Of a stretch of DNA of 64,000 bases, positions 41,877-49,687 are shown piece by piece. Below the pieces are notes generated by a model. The model saw only the letters and a list, made by a program, of their open reading frames with translations, ran no database searches and was not told the DNA's origin. Each line of letters opens with the position of its first letter. Positions within the stretch are counted from its first letter, which is position 1. A program made the translations under genes and the position numbers. The DNA is from a virus. The DNA lies in IMG/VR virus record IMGVR_UViG_3300037258_000145, positions 1 through 64,000 of that record, one strand, 5' to 3'.

Positions 41877-42079
41877 GAACCTACCAAAAGTCCGAGACTG
41901 ACGAACAGGAGCACCAGCAACCCGAAAGCTCCGATGGCCCACGCATACGGCCGGCCGAGAGGGATCACGCCGAACAACAGTCCGACCGCGGCCACGATCA
42001 CGGCAATGAGAAAGAACAGTTGGGCGAGGTTCTGGTCCTGAGCAACGATGACAGCTAGCACGTTGGCGATCCTACCCAT
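41873..42079 (-). CDS. small two-helix membrane protein
   Basis: A 68-residue protein with hydrophobic segments at about residues 20-40 and 48-66, separated by a GRPYAWA turn. TAATG overlap with the upstream gene. Could be a second holin or small envelope protein; no family evidence. Confidence 0.6.
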   Translation of the reverse strand: MGRIANVLAVIVAQDQNLAQLFFLIAVIVAAVGLLFGVIPLGRPYAWAIGAFGLLVLLFVSLGLLVGS

Positions 42080-42438
42080 TACTGGCGAAGCTCTACCTTG
42101 GTGCCGTGCTCACCGCGGCGCACTACGCGTACGGGGGCGTTATAGCCCGCCCAGCCATCCACTGGTGGCACTGTCATGGTCACCGGCTCGTCTGGCATTT
42201 CTAAGAGCCGTCGGCCCAATTCATGTGCCGTGAAGCAGTCAGGACCGAACGGTTTGAGTAATCCCGCTTCAGTCAGGGCCACAACAGCGCATTGGGCCAA
42301 TTGCCAAGTTGTGGAGGACTTCGGCCACGGGAAGTCGGACGGCAGTCCGTTCCTTAGAATGTTGTGAACGATGCCCTCTGCTTGGGTCTGAGCGTGGCCG
42401 ATAGCGGCTTCGTTCCTGGGGTCCTTCTTTGCGGTCAT
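42079..42438 (-). CDS. hypothetical protein
   Basis: A 119-residue protein, mostly helical N-terminal half (AIGHAQTQAEGIVHNILRNGLP) and beta C-terminal half. GGGAG 7 nt before the ATG. No family recognised. Confidence 0.55.
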   Translation of the reverse strand: MTAKKDPRNEAAIGHAQTQAEGIVHNILRNGLPSDFPWPKSSTTWQLAQCAVVALTEAGLLKPFGPDCFTAHELGRRLLEMPDEPVTMTVPPVDGWAGYNAPVRVVRRGEHGTKVELRQ

Positions 42439-42497
42439 GGGGGTACTCCCTCTCGCTGGGTTTTGGGGACATAATATCTGGTGGGTGCTCCCCTCAT
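42435..42497 (-). CDS. possible 20-residue peptide
   Basis: ATG AGG GGA GCA begins a 20-codon frame whose stop overlaps the next ATG (ATGA). Only the coupling supports it. Confidence 0.3.
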   Translation of the reverse strand: MRGAPTRYYVPKTQREGVPP

Positions 42498-42510
42498 GCT
42501 TAGCGTGGGG

Positions 42511-42747
42511 CTACTTTCGGCTAGGCGCGGGTGGCCGAGGCCAACACCGGAATTTAGGACCCCACGCATCGTAGCCATTACCTGCGTGGTCGCTGACGTG
42601 GGAGGGGTTGAGGACGCAGACCGCCTTATCAGGTCCAGACGCATGACACTTGGGCTGCGAGCCCACCTGAAGATCCATGAACTGAGCCCAACTCAGATCA
42701 TCCACTTCCAGCGCTTCGCGGACTCGTATATCAACTGCGTCGGGCAT
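42511..42747 (-). CDS. small Cys/His protein
   Basis: A 78-residue protein: acidic N-terminal helix (VDIRVREALEVDDLSWAQFM) then a Cys/His segment (KCHASG, VCVLNPSHVSDH, RCWP) likely to bind zinc. A long open frame exists on the opposite strand, but its composition is less protein-like. Confidence 0.5.
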   Translation of the reverse strand: MPDAVDIRVREALEVDDLSWAQFMDLQVGSQPKCHASGPDKAVCVLNPSHVSDHAGNGYDAWGPKFRCWPRPPAPSRK

Positions 42748-42884
42748 GGGGTTCGATTTCGTAGTGCCAGTCTTTCAGGACTCGGAATTGCGCTACCTGA
42801 GCTTAGCGCTATGCTCAGTCTCGGCACTCGACGGTCTACAGAACTGAGCACCTGATTCGCGATAGAAACGGCTCCCGGGTGGAG
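42748..42884. other. short gap without a gene
   Basis: 137 nt between two minus-strand genes; no frame with a credible start, no repeat seen. Confidence 0.35.
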
Positions 42885-43142
42885 CTAGGTGTTGGGCTCG
42901 AGAGTGCTGCCGCTGGGCGGGCCTGGTCGACGTGACGATGTTGACGTAGGGCCCGCTTGGCGGTCTGTCTCTTTCTTCGTCCGTTGTCTGGCTTCGAAGC
43001 GTCGTATTGCCACGCGTTGATCGACATGGTTGGTCAGATCAAGCAGGAGATTCATGCCATCGATCCCGCCTGACGACCAGTCGATCTGCACCCATTCGCC
43101 GCGGCTACGGCTGAAGAACGGACCTGTCAGGTCTCTGCTCAT
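42885..43142 (-). CDS. hypothetical protein
   Basis: An 85-residue protein behind a strong site (GGGAGGG, 3 nt, ATG). N-terminal half is globular-looking (GEWVQIDWSSGGIDGMNLLLDLTNH), C-terminal half is basic and disordered. No family recognised. Confidence 0.5.
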   Translation of the reverse strand: MSRDLTGPFFSRSRGEWVQIDWSSGGIDGMNLLLDLTNHVDQRVAIRRFEARQRTKKETDRQAGPTSTSSRRPGPPSGSTLEPNT

Positions 43143-43152
43143 TTTCCCTCCC

Positions 43153-43566
43153 TCATCTCAATCGACGTTGGCGCTTGCTATCCAGCCGGACCGTAGACCT
43201 CAACTGGTCCAGCGTGGCCAGGTACTCCTCCCAGTGTGCCTGGACGAGCAAGCCGACCGCTCGCAACTCCAGACGAGCCAGCTCGGCTCGGCCGTCCGTG
43301 CTCCAGCCGTTCGGCAACCGGCCGATGGCACTGAGCGGGTCGCGGTCCCATGTGGCGTGACGCTGGACCGTCTGTAGGCAGGTGACGCAAAACTCGTAAT
43401 GTGAGCGCGCCTGGCCGATCTCCTGCGCCCTTTTGGTGGCTTGCTCCCGAGACAGGACTCGGGTGAACTCAATGGCGTCATGACCGCACTCGGTGCGCGG
43501 TGTGCCCGTTTCCCAAGGCAGACGGTCCCGGGCAATGTGCGCCAACGCCGCCGCGACCTCAGTCAT
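43153..43566 (-). CDS. hypothetical protein
   Basis: A 137-residue helical protein with a CGHDA...CVTC pattern (residues ~27-62) that may bind zinc. ATGA overlap with the upstream gene. Confidence 0.5.
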   Translation of the reverse strand: MTEVAAALAHIARDRLPWETGTPRTECGHDAIEFTRVLSREQATKRAQEIGQARSHYEFCVTCLQTVQRHATWDRDPLSAIGRLPNGWSTDGRAELARLELRAVGLLVQAHWEEYLATLDQLRSTVRLDSKRQRRLR

Positions 43567-43865
43567 TCTCCTCCGTCAAGCAAGACAGGCAATCGCACCA
43601 AGGGACAGCCGCAGGGCCAAGGACCTTCCTCGGGAGCATCGGCGATGCACTCGGCCAGATCGGCTTCTGTCGGAAGTTCACCTTGCATGGCGCGTGCCAC
43701 GACGAAAGCGAGCTGCAAGGTCACAATGACCAACTCGTCGTGGTCCAACAGTTGCAGTCGGGCCTTCAGGGTGTCGTAGTTTTCTTGCCCGTGTTCTTGG
43801 CAATAGTCGTCCAGCAACAAGCTCACGGCTTGCACCGTCGCCGGCTCCAGGGCTAGTTCGCTCAT
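43563..43865 (-). CDS. hypothetical acidic protein
   Basis: A 100-residue protein, helical (VQAVSLLLDDYCQEHGQENYDTLK) with a C-terminal CGC pair. The ATG overlaps the stop of the ParB-like-region gene (ATGA); the longer frame upstream is a shadow. Confidence 0.5.
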   Translation of the reverse strand: MSELALEPATVQAVSLLLDDYCQEHGQENYDTLKARLQLLDHDELVIVTLQLAFVVARAMQGELPTEADLAECIADAPEEGPWPCGCPLVRLPVLLDGGE

Positions 43866-44563
43866 CGGGTCTTGGCTCCAGACGGGCACACGGCGTGGGC
43901 GAAGGCCAGACCAGCCCGCACGATGCTGGACTCCTTGTCGAAGGGTCGTTTGCAACGAGAGCACTTCCCGCTGGCGTGGAGTTCGATCAAGATGCCCTCA
44001 GTAGCTGTAGCCGTCATCAGATATTGCTCAGGCGTGATGCGGGCCCTCGCCGTGTTGAACTCTTCCGTCCTAGACCGGGCGACGTTCGTTTTGGGAGGCT
44101 CGGCCAACTTGGACTCGGCATCGATCAGGCCGCTGGCGGTAGGGCGCGGCGATTCGGAGGCGTAACGCTCAAACTCTGGTTCAGGTACGAACGCAATCTT
44201 CTGGGCCTCAGAGGACTCTCGTTTAGTTATGCCCAGGTCGGAGAGGGTCGGCGAAACCGGTTCCCCCGGTAACCGGTTTTTCGGAGGACGCCCGCCCTTC
44301 GGCAAATCGGTCTTCACCAGCAACTCACCAAGCCGTCGCTTGGTGCGCAGGACCACTTCGGCCGCTTGCCGTTGAACATCCTTGGCGGCGTTCATGGTGC
44401 GAGTCAGATACTCCACCGCCTCGGCTTGCTTGAGGAATTGGGCGACCTCGATAGGGTCCTCCAATGTCGCTAGCGCGGTGCTCGCCCGCTCAAAGAAGTC
44501 GAACGCTTGTTGGACTTCGCCATAGCGCTCAGGAAGGTTGTCGCTAGTACGCTGCTCTGTCAT
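43862..44563 (-). CDS. DNA-binding-like protein with C-terminal zinc ribbon
   Basis: A 233-residue protein. Residues ~45-80 (AAKDVQRQAAEVVLRTKRRLGELL) followed by DLGITKRESSEAQKIA match a phage family often found beside ParB-like genes; a recognition-helix pattern is visible at ~108-125. The C-terminal CSRC...C forms a zinc site. GGAGG lies 5 nt before the ATG. Perhaps a regulator or terminase accessory. Confidence 0.6.
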   Translation of the reverse strand: MTEQRTSDNLPERYGEVQQAFDFFERASTALATLEDPIEVAQFLKQAEAVEYLTRTMNAAKDVQRQAAEVVLRTKRRLGELLVKTDLPKGGRPPKNRLPGEPVSPTLSDLGITKRESSEAQKIAFVPEPEFERYASESPRPTASGLIDAESKLAEPPKTNVARSRTEEFNTARARITPEQYLMTATATEGILIELHASGKCSRCKRPFDKESSIVRAGLAFAHAVCPSGAKTR

Positions 44564-44723
44564 CGGGACCTCCAGTGTCTCGATCAGTGGCCCGGCTGCT
44601 CATCACAGTGCGGGCCACACCTATGTCACCGACCATCTTAGCCTGTCATCGAACACCGATTCGCCCCGCCAACCACCGAATCTAGGGCGCTAACCGCCCT
44701 TTCACGATGTCACTACGGCAGGA
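44564..44723 (-). promoter_or_regulatory. intergenic region with a possible promoter
   Basis: A 160-nt gap; minus-strand TAAGAT at 44635-44640 is the only -10-like box seen, giving a leader of about 65 nt to the gene at 44563. No terminator-like stem is obvious. Confidence 0.35.
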
Positions 44724-44975
44724 TTAGGACCGCCACCAGTGCACCGGTCGAACTCCGACGAGGGTGTTTGTGGCGTAGTCGATGTCCTCGTAACGGTAGA
44801 CCTCGCCGTCAATGACGATGCGACCTCGCCTTGGCAGACTGCCCGCTTGGGCTATCGGAAGCCTGACGTCGTCCCAGCACCGGATGGCGCGACGGCGGAT
44901 AGCTATCGGAAAGGCCAAGATCGCTATCCCAAGGATCGCGGTGACAACGTAGGCCATGATCCAGGCGACACTCAT
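44724..44975 (-). CDS. membrane-anchored small protein
   Basis: An 83-residue protein: N-terminal hydrophobic helix (residues 2-26, AWIMAYVVTAILGIAILAFPIAI) followed by basic residues, then a ~55-residue cytoplasmic beta domain (GRIVIDGEVYRYEDIDY). ATG overlaps the upstream stop (TGATG). Confidence 0.55.
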   Translation of the reverse strand: MSVAWIMAYVVTAILGIAILAFPIAIRRRAIRCWDDVRLPIAQAGSLPRRGRIVIDGEVYRYEDIDYATNTLVGVRPVHWWRS

Positions 44976-45253
44976 CAGTAAGTGACCCGCCAAACGATGT
45001 TGATCGTGTTACCGTTGCCGCCGAAGTTGACCGTCACGCTTTCGTACACCGGAGCTGCATCTGTAGGTTGGCGGAAGCCTAGAACTGGATCGACTGGGGC
45101 GCGGTTCAGGTCGTCTTCGGTGATGCCGTGACGCTCCATCACTTGGGCGGCTTTGGCTCTACAGGCCTCAGCTTCGGCGGGGAAGGTGGTGCGGTCGGCT
45201 TTACGGAGCAGTAGCTCAACCAGTCTGACTCTCTTCGGGTCAGGCATCGACAT
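44975..45253 (-). CDS. DUF2786-domain protein
   Basis: A 92-residue protein. The segment LLLRKADRTTFPAEAEACRAKAAQVMERHGI is the DUF2786 signature (helix-turn-helix-like, found in phage and bacterial proteins of unknown function), split here only to show landmarks. Start chosen at the ATG 6 nt behind GGAG. The C-terminal strand region is beta. Confidence 0.7.
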   Translation of the reverse strand: MSMPDPKRVRLVELLLRKADRTTFPAEAEACRAKAAQVMERHGITEDDLNRAPVDPVLGFRQPTDAAPVYESVTVNFGGNGNTINIVWRVTY

Positions 45254-45476
45254 GCGTCTCTCCACTCGGTCCCGATTTGAAAAGTTCCTGGTGAGCTACG
45301 CACAACGACACCAGCACGAACCATGTGTCAATAGACAATACGAGGGTGTCAGTTGCAATATTCTGGCACTGGAGTAGGCCGATTTCTTCCCTTATTGCCG
45401 CCATGCAATGGGCATCTCCAGCGGCGACAGCATTGATCAGGGTCGAACGCGAGGGCTTGGAGTCAGGAGCAGTCAT
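45240..45476 (-). CDS. hypothetical protein
   Basis: A 78-residue protein (TLINAVAAGDAHCMAAIREEIG suggests a helical repeat). Its start overlaps the upstream gene by 14 nt and its end overlaps the DUF2786 gene. Confidence 0.5.
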   Translation of the reverse strand: MTAPDSKPSRSTLINAVAAGDAHCMAAIREEIGLLQCQNIATDTLVLSIDTWFVLVSLCVAHQELFKSGPSGETHVDA

Positions 45477-45750
45477 CGACAGCGACCTGCTTGATGTCCC
45501 GGAGTGCGGCTAGAACCTTGACCAGTCGGACGCGCTGACATCGCAGGGCGTGATGGTAGTGAGCTGGTGACGCTACTCCTAGGTGCCAGTGCCGGCCCAT
45601 GCGACAACGGTAGGGGATCAGGTGGTAGACGTCGAAGCCCTTGGCCGTCAGTCGTTGCGCTGCGAGGCAGGCTTCCCATGCCGTCGGGTAGGGCTTCTTT
45701 GGCTTGGTGCGACCATCTCTCAAGGTGACGTGACCGAGACCGCGCGTCAC
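45463..45750 (-). CDS. small phage protein of the CRMGRHWHLG type
   Basis: A 95-residue protein. The central YRCRMGRHWHLGV motif recurs in many actinophage small genes, where Cys/His residues probably bind zinc. GTG start, 21 nt after the previous stop. Function unknown. Confidence 0.55.
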   Translation of the reverse strand: MTRGLGHVTLRDGRTKPKKPYPTAWEACLAAQRLTAKGFDVYHLIPYRCRMGRHWHLGVASPAHYHHALRCQRVRLVKVLAALRDIKQVAVDDCS

Positions 45751-45771
45751 GACAGCACCCAGGCTACGGGT

Positions 45772-46122
45772 TCAGGCATTGAACGTGCTGTCCAGGAGGG
45801 CTTGGCCGATGATCGAGGGAAGGCGTCCACCGTCGGGGACACAGCCCCAGGGGCAGGGCATGTCCTCGACTACTCCCCACAAGCGGCACAGTGTCGGTCT
45901 CACGTCGTAGACGCTACAGCGACCGTCCTTTAGGGCTGGGCAGGTGTAGTCGCCGTCCATGAGATAGCTGGCAACCGCCTCGGCGACAGGAGGGAGGTGT
46001 ATTCCCTTCATGCTGAGCAGGGCGCGCTCTTGGCTACTGGCTTCGATCGGGCCGCAGGACTCGGCGCACAGGCCCTTGCAGTGCATGGCTGGGATCTTCC
46101 CCCAAGCTACGGGGTCAGGCAT
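45772..46122 (-). CDS. YkgJ-type cysteine-cluster protein
   Basis: A 116-residue protein with CKGLCAESCG near the start, then CPALKDGRCSVYDVRPTLCRLWG, the pattern of the YkgJ zinc/iron-chelating family. Eight cysteines. Members occur in many actinophages; the biochemical role is unknown. Confidence 0.72.
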   Translation of the reverse strand: MPDPVAWGKIPAMHCKGLCAESCGPIEASSQERALLSMKGIHLPPVAEAVASYLMDGDYTCPALKDGRCSVYDVRPTLCRLWGVVEDMPCPWGCVPDGGRLPSIIGQALLDSTFNA

Positions 46123-46366
46123 GTCGGCGCCGTTTGCGTCGAGGCAGGAGTGCGATGCGTTGGGCCATCTTCACCTCGGACTCCGCCTGTTTGGCTTTCC
46201 ACAACTCGGACGCCGACAGGGCGCGCTCGTACTGGCTGCGGAGGTAGCGCTCGCGTACCTCGTCGGGAGTCAGGGACCGACTGGAGTGTACGCCGCAGTA
46301 GCGACAGGGCTTGCCGGAGTCTGGGGCGCCGCAGTTCGGGCACCTCACTACGATGTCAGTGCTCAC
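46115..46366 (-). CDS. zinc-ribbon protein
   Basis: An 83-residue protein with N-terminal CPNCG...CRYCG ribbon (9-25) followed by a long charged helix and a basic tail (RRKRRRHA). GTGA overlap at the start. Confidence 0.6.
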   Translation of the reverse strand: MSTDIVVRCPNCGAPDSGKPCRYCGVHSSRSLTPDEVRERYLRSQYERALSASELWKAKQAESEVKMAQRIALLPRRKRRRHA

Positions 46367-46641
46367 ACCTGTCTCCTAGCTAGTCCTCGGGCTCCGTAAG
46401 TGCCCCAGCGGGTCCACTCGTCCATGGTGATGAGGATGGCGCCTTCGGACTGGGCTAGGCGCTCTAGGGCCTCCAGGTGGTCCGGAGATAGGCCGTCGTG
46501 GACGATCGTGGTCTTGAGTCGCGAGCCGTGGCCGACGCGGCGAGCCGACTTCTCTCTGATGGCGCTACGACGACGTACCTCGTCTGCGCTCATGTCGGCG
46601 AAGCTGCCGGCGCGTCTCCAGTCGCGGTAGGGCTTGGTCAC
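46363..46641 (-). CDS. hypothetical protein
   Basis: A 92-residue protein, basic N-terminal half, then DGLSPDHLEALERLAQSEGAILITMDEW, suggesting an alpha/beta unit. GTG overlaps the upstream stop (GTGA). Confidence 0.5.
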   Translation of the reverse strand: MTKPYRDWRRAGSFADMSADEVRRRSAIREKSARRVGHGSRLKTTIVHDGLSPDHLEALERLAQSEGAILITMDEWTRWGTYGARGLARRQV

Positions 46642-46997
46642 GGCTTGTCGAAGCATTCTTGGGAGCAGAACCACTGACTGTCTCGCCACAAACCGCGCAG
46701 GCCGGTCTTGCCCGGTGCGAGCTTGAGGAAAGACGCCCCACAGCATTGGCAGGTGCGCTCGATCGACGTCGACGGCTTCGGGCTTCCCCAACAGGACTGT
46801 TGACGTACTGGCCAGTCGGGAACGTTCAACGGCTTAGCCCCGAGGCTCCCAATGAGGGCCTCCAGGCGGTCGGTGTAGGTCGGCGCTGGTTCGTGGCCGA
46901 GAGAGTCCTCTCCGGGCGTCCCAGGAGGCGCTACGCCGTCCGAGGGCACGTTCGACGCGAGGTTGGCGTGAGGCATGGTTTCGTCGGTCACGGCCAT
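46638..46997 (-). CDS. protein with C-terminal zinc finger
   Basis: A 119-residue protein: disordered Pro/Gly-rich start, then CQCCGASF...WFCSQEC (residues ~83-116), a MYM/FCS-like or HNH-type zinc knuckle. Coupled at both ends. Confidence 0.5.
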   Translation of the reverse strand: MAVTDETMPHANLASNVPSDGVAPPGTPGEDSLGHEPAPTYTDRLEALIGSLGAKPLNVPDWPVRQQSCWGSPKPSTSIERTCQCCGASFLKLAPGKTGLRGLWRDSQWFCSQECFDKP

Positions 46998-47308
46998 TGG
47001 ACCTCCGGCGGCCGTTTGGCTCGCAGGGCAAGGATGACCTGCGCCGCTATCGCCGTGTCCATTCCGTACACCGTAGACAGGACGCCGAGCAACATGGCGT
47101 CTTGGTCAGCGGCCTCGGCTACCGAGAGGAAGCGCATGGCCATCACTCGAAGCTCGGCCGGGTCGAGTTGGCCGGTCATGAATGAACCGTCCTCAGCTAT
47201 GGCTCGGATCGTGACGAAACCTCGGAACGTCGGCGCCTCGATCGGTCCACCCTGCGCGGTACCGCTGGTCACTTCGACGTTGACTAAGCCTGCCCAGGTC
47301 TTGGTCAC
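46988..47308 (-). CDS. hypothetical protein
   Basis: A 106-residue protein; beta N-terminal half (VTSGTAQGGPIEAPTFRGFVT) and helical C-terminal half (MDTAIAAQVILALRA). GTG overlaps the upstream stop; the longer frame is non-coding shadow. Confidence 0.5.
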   Translation of the reverse strand: MTKTWAGLVNVEVTSGTAQGGPIEAPTFRGFVTIRAIAEDGSFMTGQLDPAELRVMAMRFLSVAEAADQDAMLLGVLSTVYGMDTAIAAQVILALRAKRPPEVQWP

Positions 47309-47691
47309 GTCTTGTCCACGAAGATGTGAAGGGTGACGTTGCCGAGGTTGTCGCTGGCGCGGATGGCTCCGATGTAGGTCATGTCCTCTACGTCGTCGCA
47401 GGGGGTGTGGTCCGGGACCAGGGCGAAGGTGTACTTGCGGATGGGGAGGGTGTGGTCGAAGATGCCCCAGGCTATGAAGCCCATACCTGAGACGCTTTTG
47501 TCCACGCTCAGCCATCTGGCACCTTCGGGGGCTTGGACCTCTTGGGTCCTCATCATGGACAGGGGGACAGAGTGAATGAGCTTGCGGGGCTGCTCCACTG
47601 GGCACGGTACTCGCATTGCCTGGAGACGGTCCAGCGGTGTGCCCGCCCACGCGTCGCTGCCCATCTTGCCTAGACGGTCCTCGGCGCTCAC
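47305..47691 (-). CDS. hypothetical protein
   Basis: A 128-residue beta-rich protein (WLSVDKSVSGMGFIAWGIFD). GTG overlaps the stop of the 57-residue gene. No family recognised. Confidence 0.5.
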   Translation of the reverse strand: MSAEDRLGKMGSDAWAGTPLDRLQAMRVPCPVEQPRKLIHSVPLSMMRTQEVQAPEGARWLSVDKSVSGMGFIAWGIFDHTLPIRKYTFALVPDHTPCDDVEDMTYIGAIRASDNLGNVTLHIFVDKT

Positions 47692-47861
47692 GACTGGTCC
47701 TCTGCTGGCGGCAGCAAGCCCAGGAGCCGGCTGCGAAGTTCGATGATGGGCAGTAGGCGGTCCACGGTCGGCAGTGGGTTCTCGTCCAACTGACGCACAA
47801 GTAACTTCTCTATGGCGTCGAGGAGGATGAGCGTGGCTTGTAACTGGCTCTCGGCACTCAT
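47688..47861 (-). CDS. 57-residue helical protein
   Basis: A short gene bounded by 4-nt overlaps on both sides (ATGA in, GTGA out). Leu-rich helix (LQATLILLDAIEKLLVRQL) and a second helix near the end suggest a small coiled-coil dimer. Confidence 0.5.
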   Translation of the reverse strand: MSAESQLQATLILLDAIEKLLVRQLDENPLPTVDRLLPIIELRSRLLGLLPPAEDQS

Positions 47862-48082
47862 GACTTCGCCTCGGGCAGCGGGGCCCGGTAGCGCTTCTCT
47901 ACGTTGAACCAGTAGCCGGGACGCACCTTTTCGCGTCCACCTTCTAGGGCTTTGGCGTAGGTGGAATAGGGACCGAACAGGGCGGGGCTGTCGCCGATGC
48001 TGACCCAGAACTCTACCTCTAGGCCTTCGGGGACGTCGAAGCGACGGGGTTTGGGTTTGGGGTTGCGCGGGGTTTCAGCCAT
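47858..48082 (-). CDS. hypothetical protein
   Basis: A 74-residue protein: Pro/Lys/Arg-rich start, then a compact beta-alpha unit (EVEFWVSIGDSPALFGPYSTYAKALEGG) reminiscent of small nucleotide- or tail-binding domains. TGATG overlap. Confidence 0.45.
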   Translation of the reverse strand: MAETPRNPKPKPRRFDVPEGLEVEFWVSIGDSPALFGPYSTYAKALEGGREKVRPGYWFNVEKRYRAPLPEAKS

Positions 48083-48375
48083 CACGGCATTTCCAGAAGT
48101 CGGTCCAGATAGTTGAACGCTTGGTCTACCAAGGCGGGGGTCAGAGATACCTCATGGTCCTCATCATCCACCAGGAGCAGTACGTGACCGCCATCGCATT
48201 TCAGTTCCCAACTGATTTCGTAGGGCGTGGGTTCTGCGAAGTCATCGGTGCAGGTGAAGCCGTAATATCGCACTAGCTCGCCACAGGGTTCTATCCGGTG
48301 CTCACGGTGGTAAGCGAAGTCGTCATTGGACCACGCCCTTACCACGGGCAGAAGACACGTCGGTTGATCAGCCAT
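48082..48375 (-). CDS. hypothetical protein
   Basis: A 97-residue protein; beta strands (WELKCDGGHVLLLVDDEDHEV) and a C-terminal helix. Its ATG lies in the same GACCATGGCTGA string that starts the next gene upstream (48694), an unusual repeat. Confidence 0.5.
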   Translation of the reverse strand: MADQPTCLLPVVRAWSNDDFAYHREHRIEPCGELVRYYGFTCTDDFAEPTPYEISWELKCDGGHVLLLVDDEDHEVSLTPALVDQAFNYLDRLLEMP

Positions 48376-48694
48376 GGTCCGGCTCCAAATACGCGCGGTC
48401 ACCGCGCGCTTTCAGTTCGTCGGCCACTAGATCGGCCAAGTGGTCGAGGGCGTCGGGTGGGATCATGGCGGTTGAGAACTCAATATCGCCGACGATGACG
48501 AAGATTGGGGGCGGGTCAACACCTCGATAGAGGAAATTAGCCTCGATGGCATCCTGTAACTGGTGGCCTGCCTCCCAGCTCAGGCTTGGGCTCTTGACGA
48601 CCAGCATCTCGCCCGGTTTCAACTCCAGCTTGGCTATCTCGACGCGGACCGCCTCAGCGATCACAGGGACTTGGACCAAGGGGACTTCAGCCAT
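48368..48694 (-). CDS. hypothetical protein with in-frame R palindrome
   Basis: A 108-residue alpha/beta protein (GEMLVVKSPSLSWEAGHQLQDA, PPPIFVIVGDIEF). The R-family palindrome near its end is translated as KARGDRAYLE. No family recognised. Confidence 0.5.
   Translation of the reverse strand: MAEVPLVQVPVIAEAVRVEIAKLELKPGEMLVVKSPSLSWEAGHQLQDAIEANFLYRGVDPPPIFVIVGDIEFSTAMIPPDALDHLADLVADELKARGDRAYLEPDHG
48387..48414. repeat. R-family palindrome, copy 5
   Basis: Core at 48392-48408, inside the 3' end of the 48368-48694 gene. Confidence 0.85.
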
Positions 48695-48911
48695 GGTCCG
48701 GCACCTTCACTACGAGCAGGGCCGCTTTCAAGGCCTGCCAGTCAGCGTAATCCGGCACTCCGTGACCCTCGCCCTGGACGCAGGCCTCAATGGCGTGGAC
48801 AAGGTCAAGGACCGATTCAATATCTCTTTTCAGGACCGTCATTCCAGCGCCAGGATTTAGATAGCCCTGGGTAAGACGGTCCAACGCACTCGTTGGTTGT
48901 GTGGTGGTCAT
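48687..48911 (-). CDS. hypothetical protein, first gene of a leaderless operon
   Basis: A 74-residue protein (ESVLDLVHAIEACVQGEGHGVPDYADW). ATG chosen because TAAGCT lies 8 nt upstream; a longer frame reaches 48983 but crosses the divergent promoter. Confidence 0.5.
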   Translation of the reverse strand: MTTTQPTSALDRLTQGYLNPGAGMTVLKRDIESVLDLVHAIEACVQGEGHGVPDYADWQALKAALLVVKVPDHG

Positions 48912-48944
48912 AGAAAGGAAGCTTAGCGCATCTAAGCTAGGGCC
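48912..48944. promoter_or_regulatory. back-to-back divergent leaderless promoters
   Basis: Minus-strand TAAGCT (48920-48925) and plus-strand TAAGCT (48933-48938) form an inverted repeat with a 7-nt centre. The ATGs lie 8 and 6 nt away on either side. Each polymerase's -35 region overlaps the other's start, so use should be mutually exclusive. Confidence 0.6.
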
Positions 48945-49229
48945 ATGGACCGCAGTTTGAACATCCTCGCCAAGTCGATCCACCGCGTCGCCAACAAGCG
49001 GGCACCGATGGTCCCAGCTACCCCGTTGTTTGGGACAGTGGTCAGCGTTCAGACGGGTTCAGGACCAACAACGATCTCGCTGGAGATAGGCAAGACGGGG
49101 TCGATCATCGTTGGCGTCGGGATTCTCGGCAACGGATCCGGATGGACGCCCTCACCTGGCGAGCAGGTCTATTACAACTCCATCAGGAACGTACCGCTGG
49201 CACTGGGGCCGGCCGGCAATCCGGCTTAG
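48945..49229 (+). CDS. small beta-barrel-like protein
   Basis: A 94-residue protein: N-terminal helix (MDRSLNILAKSIHRVANK) then an OB-fold-like strand series (FGTVVSVQTGSGPTTISLEIG, GWTPSPGEQVYYNSI) seen in small tail-associated phage proteins. Transcribed against its surroundings from a leaderless promoter. Confidence 0.5.
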   Translation: MDRSLNILAKSIHRVANKRAPMVPATPLFGTVVSVQTGSGPTTISLEIGKTGSIIVGVGILGNGSGWTPSPGEQVYYNSIRNVPLALGPAGNPA

Positions 49230-49681
49230 AGGTACTTCCCCCAGCGCTCCTTATCCTCAGCGCCGCGTCGTGAACCAAAGAGCGTGTCGTCTTGGCGCGG
49301 TCTGCTCTCGCATCCCCATGGCCGAGTAGGTACGTCGGACTCCTTCACGAAGCCAGCTGCCTTGAGGCTGACCCCAGGTTCGGAGACCAGCTTGTACGTG
49401 ATCACATGCCGATAGCCAAGCGCCTTTGCGGCCCGAGTTAGGGCACCGTAAAGCATGGAGTTGGCCATAGGAGTGCCCAGCGTGCAAGTACGTGTGATCT
49501 CGACCGTCCGACCGTCCTGCGCCCCGCGGCCGACTGGTCTGCCCGCCACTCCTACTCCGACCAATTCATCGCCCTCGCTCAGCCCCACGCCAAAGAGCCA
49601 GCCGATCGGAGGTTCACTGTGGCGATGGTGCTCGGCAATGAAGATGCGCGCCTGACGAAGCGTGATCGGGATCAGGACCAC
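49226..49681 (-). CDS. XF1762-family protein
   Basis: A 151-residue protein with PITLRQARIFIAEHHRH, VGVGVAGRPVGRGAQDG, ITRTCTLGTPMANSMLYGAL and KALGYRHVITYKL, the block order of the XF1762 family, a GNAT-like group common in phages. Substrate unknown. Confidence 0.8.
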   Translation of the reverse strand: MVLIPITLRQARIFIAEHHRHSEPPIGWLFGVGLSEGDELVGVGVAGRPVGRGAQDGRTVEITRTCTLGTPMANSMLYGALTRAAKALGYRHVITYKLVSEPGVSLKAAGFVKESDVPTRPWGCESRPRQDDTLFGSRRGAEDKERWGKYL

Positions 49682-49687
49682 TGTCCG

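Noticed and set aside
42481-42855. 125-codon plus-strand open frame
   Set aside because: The minus-strand frame over the same DNA has a more protein-like Cys/His sequence and fits the operon; the plus frame has no promoter or ribosome site.
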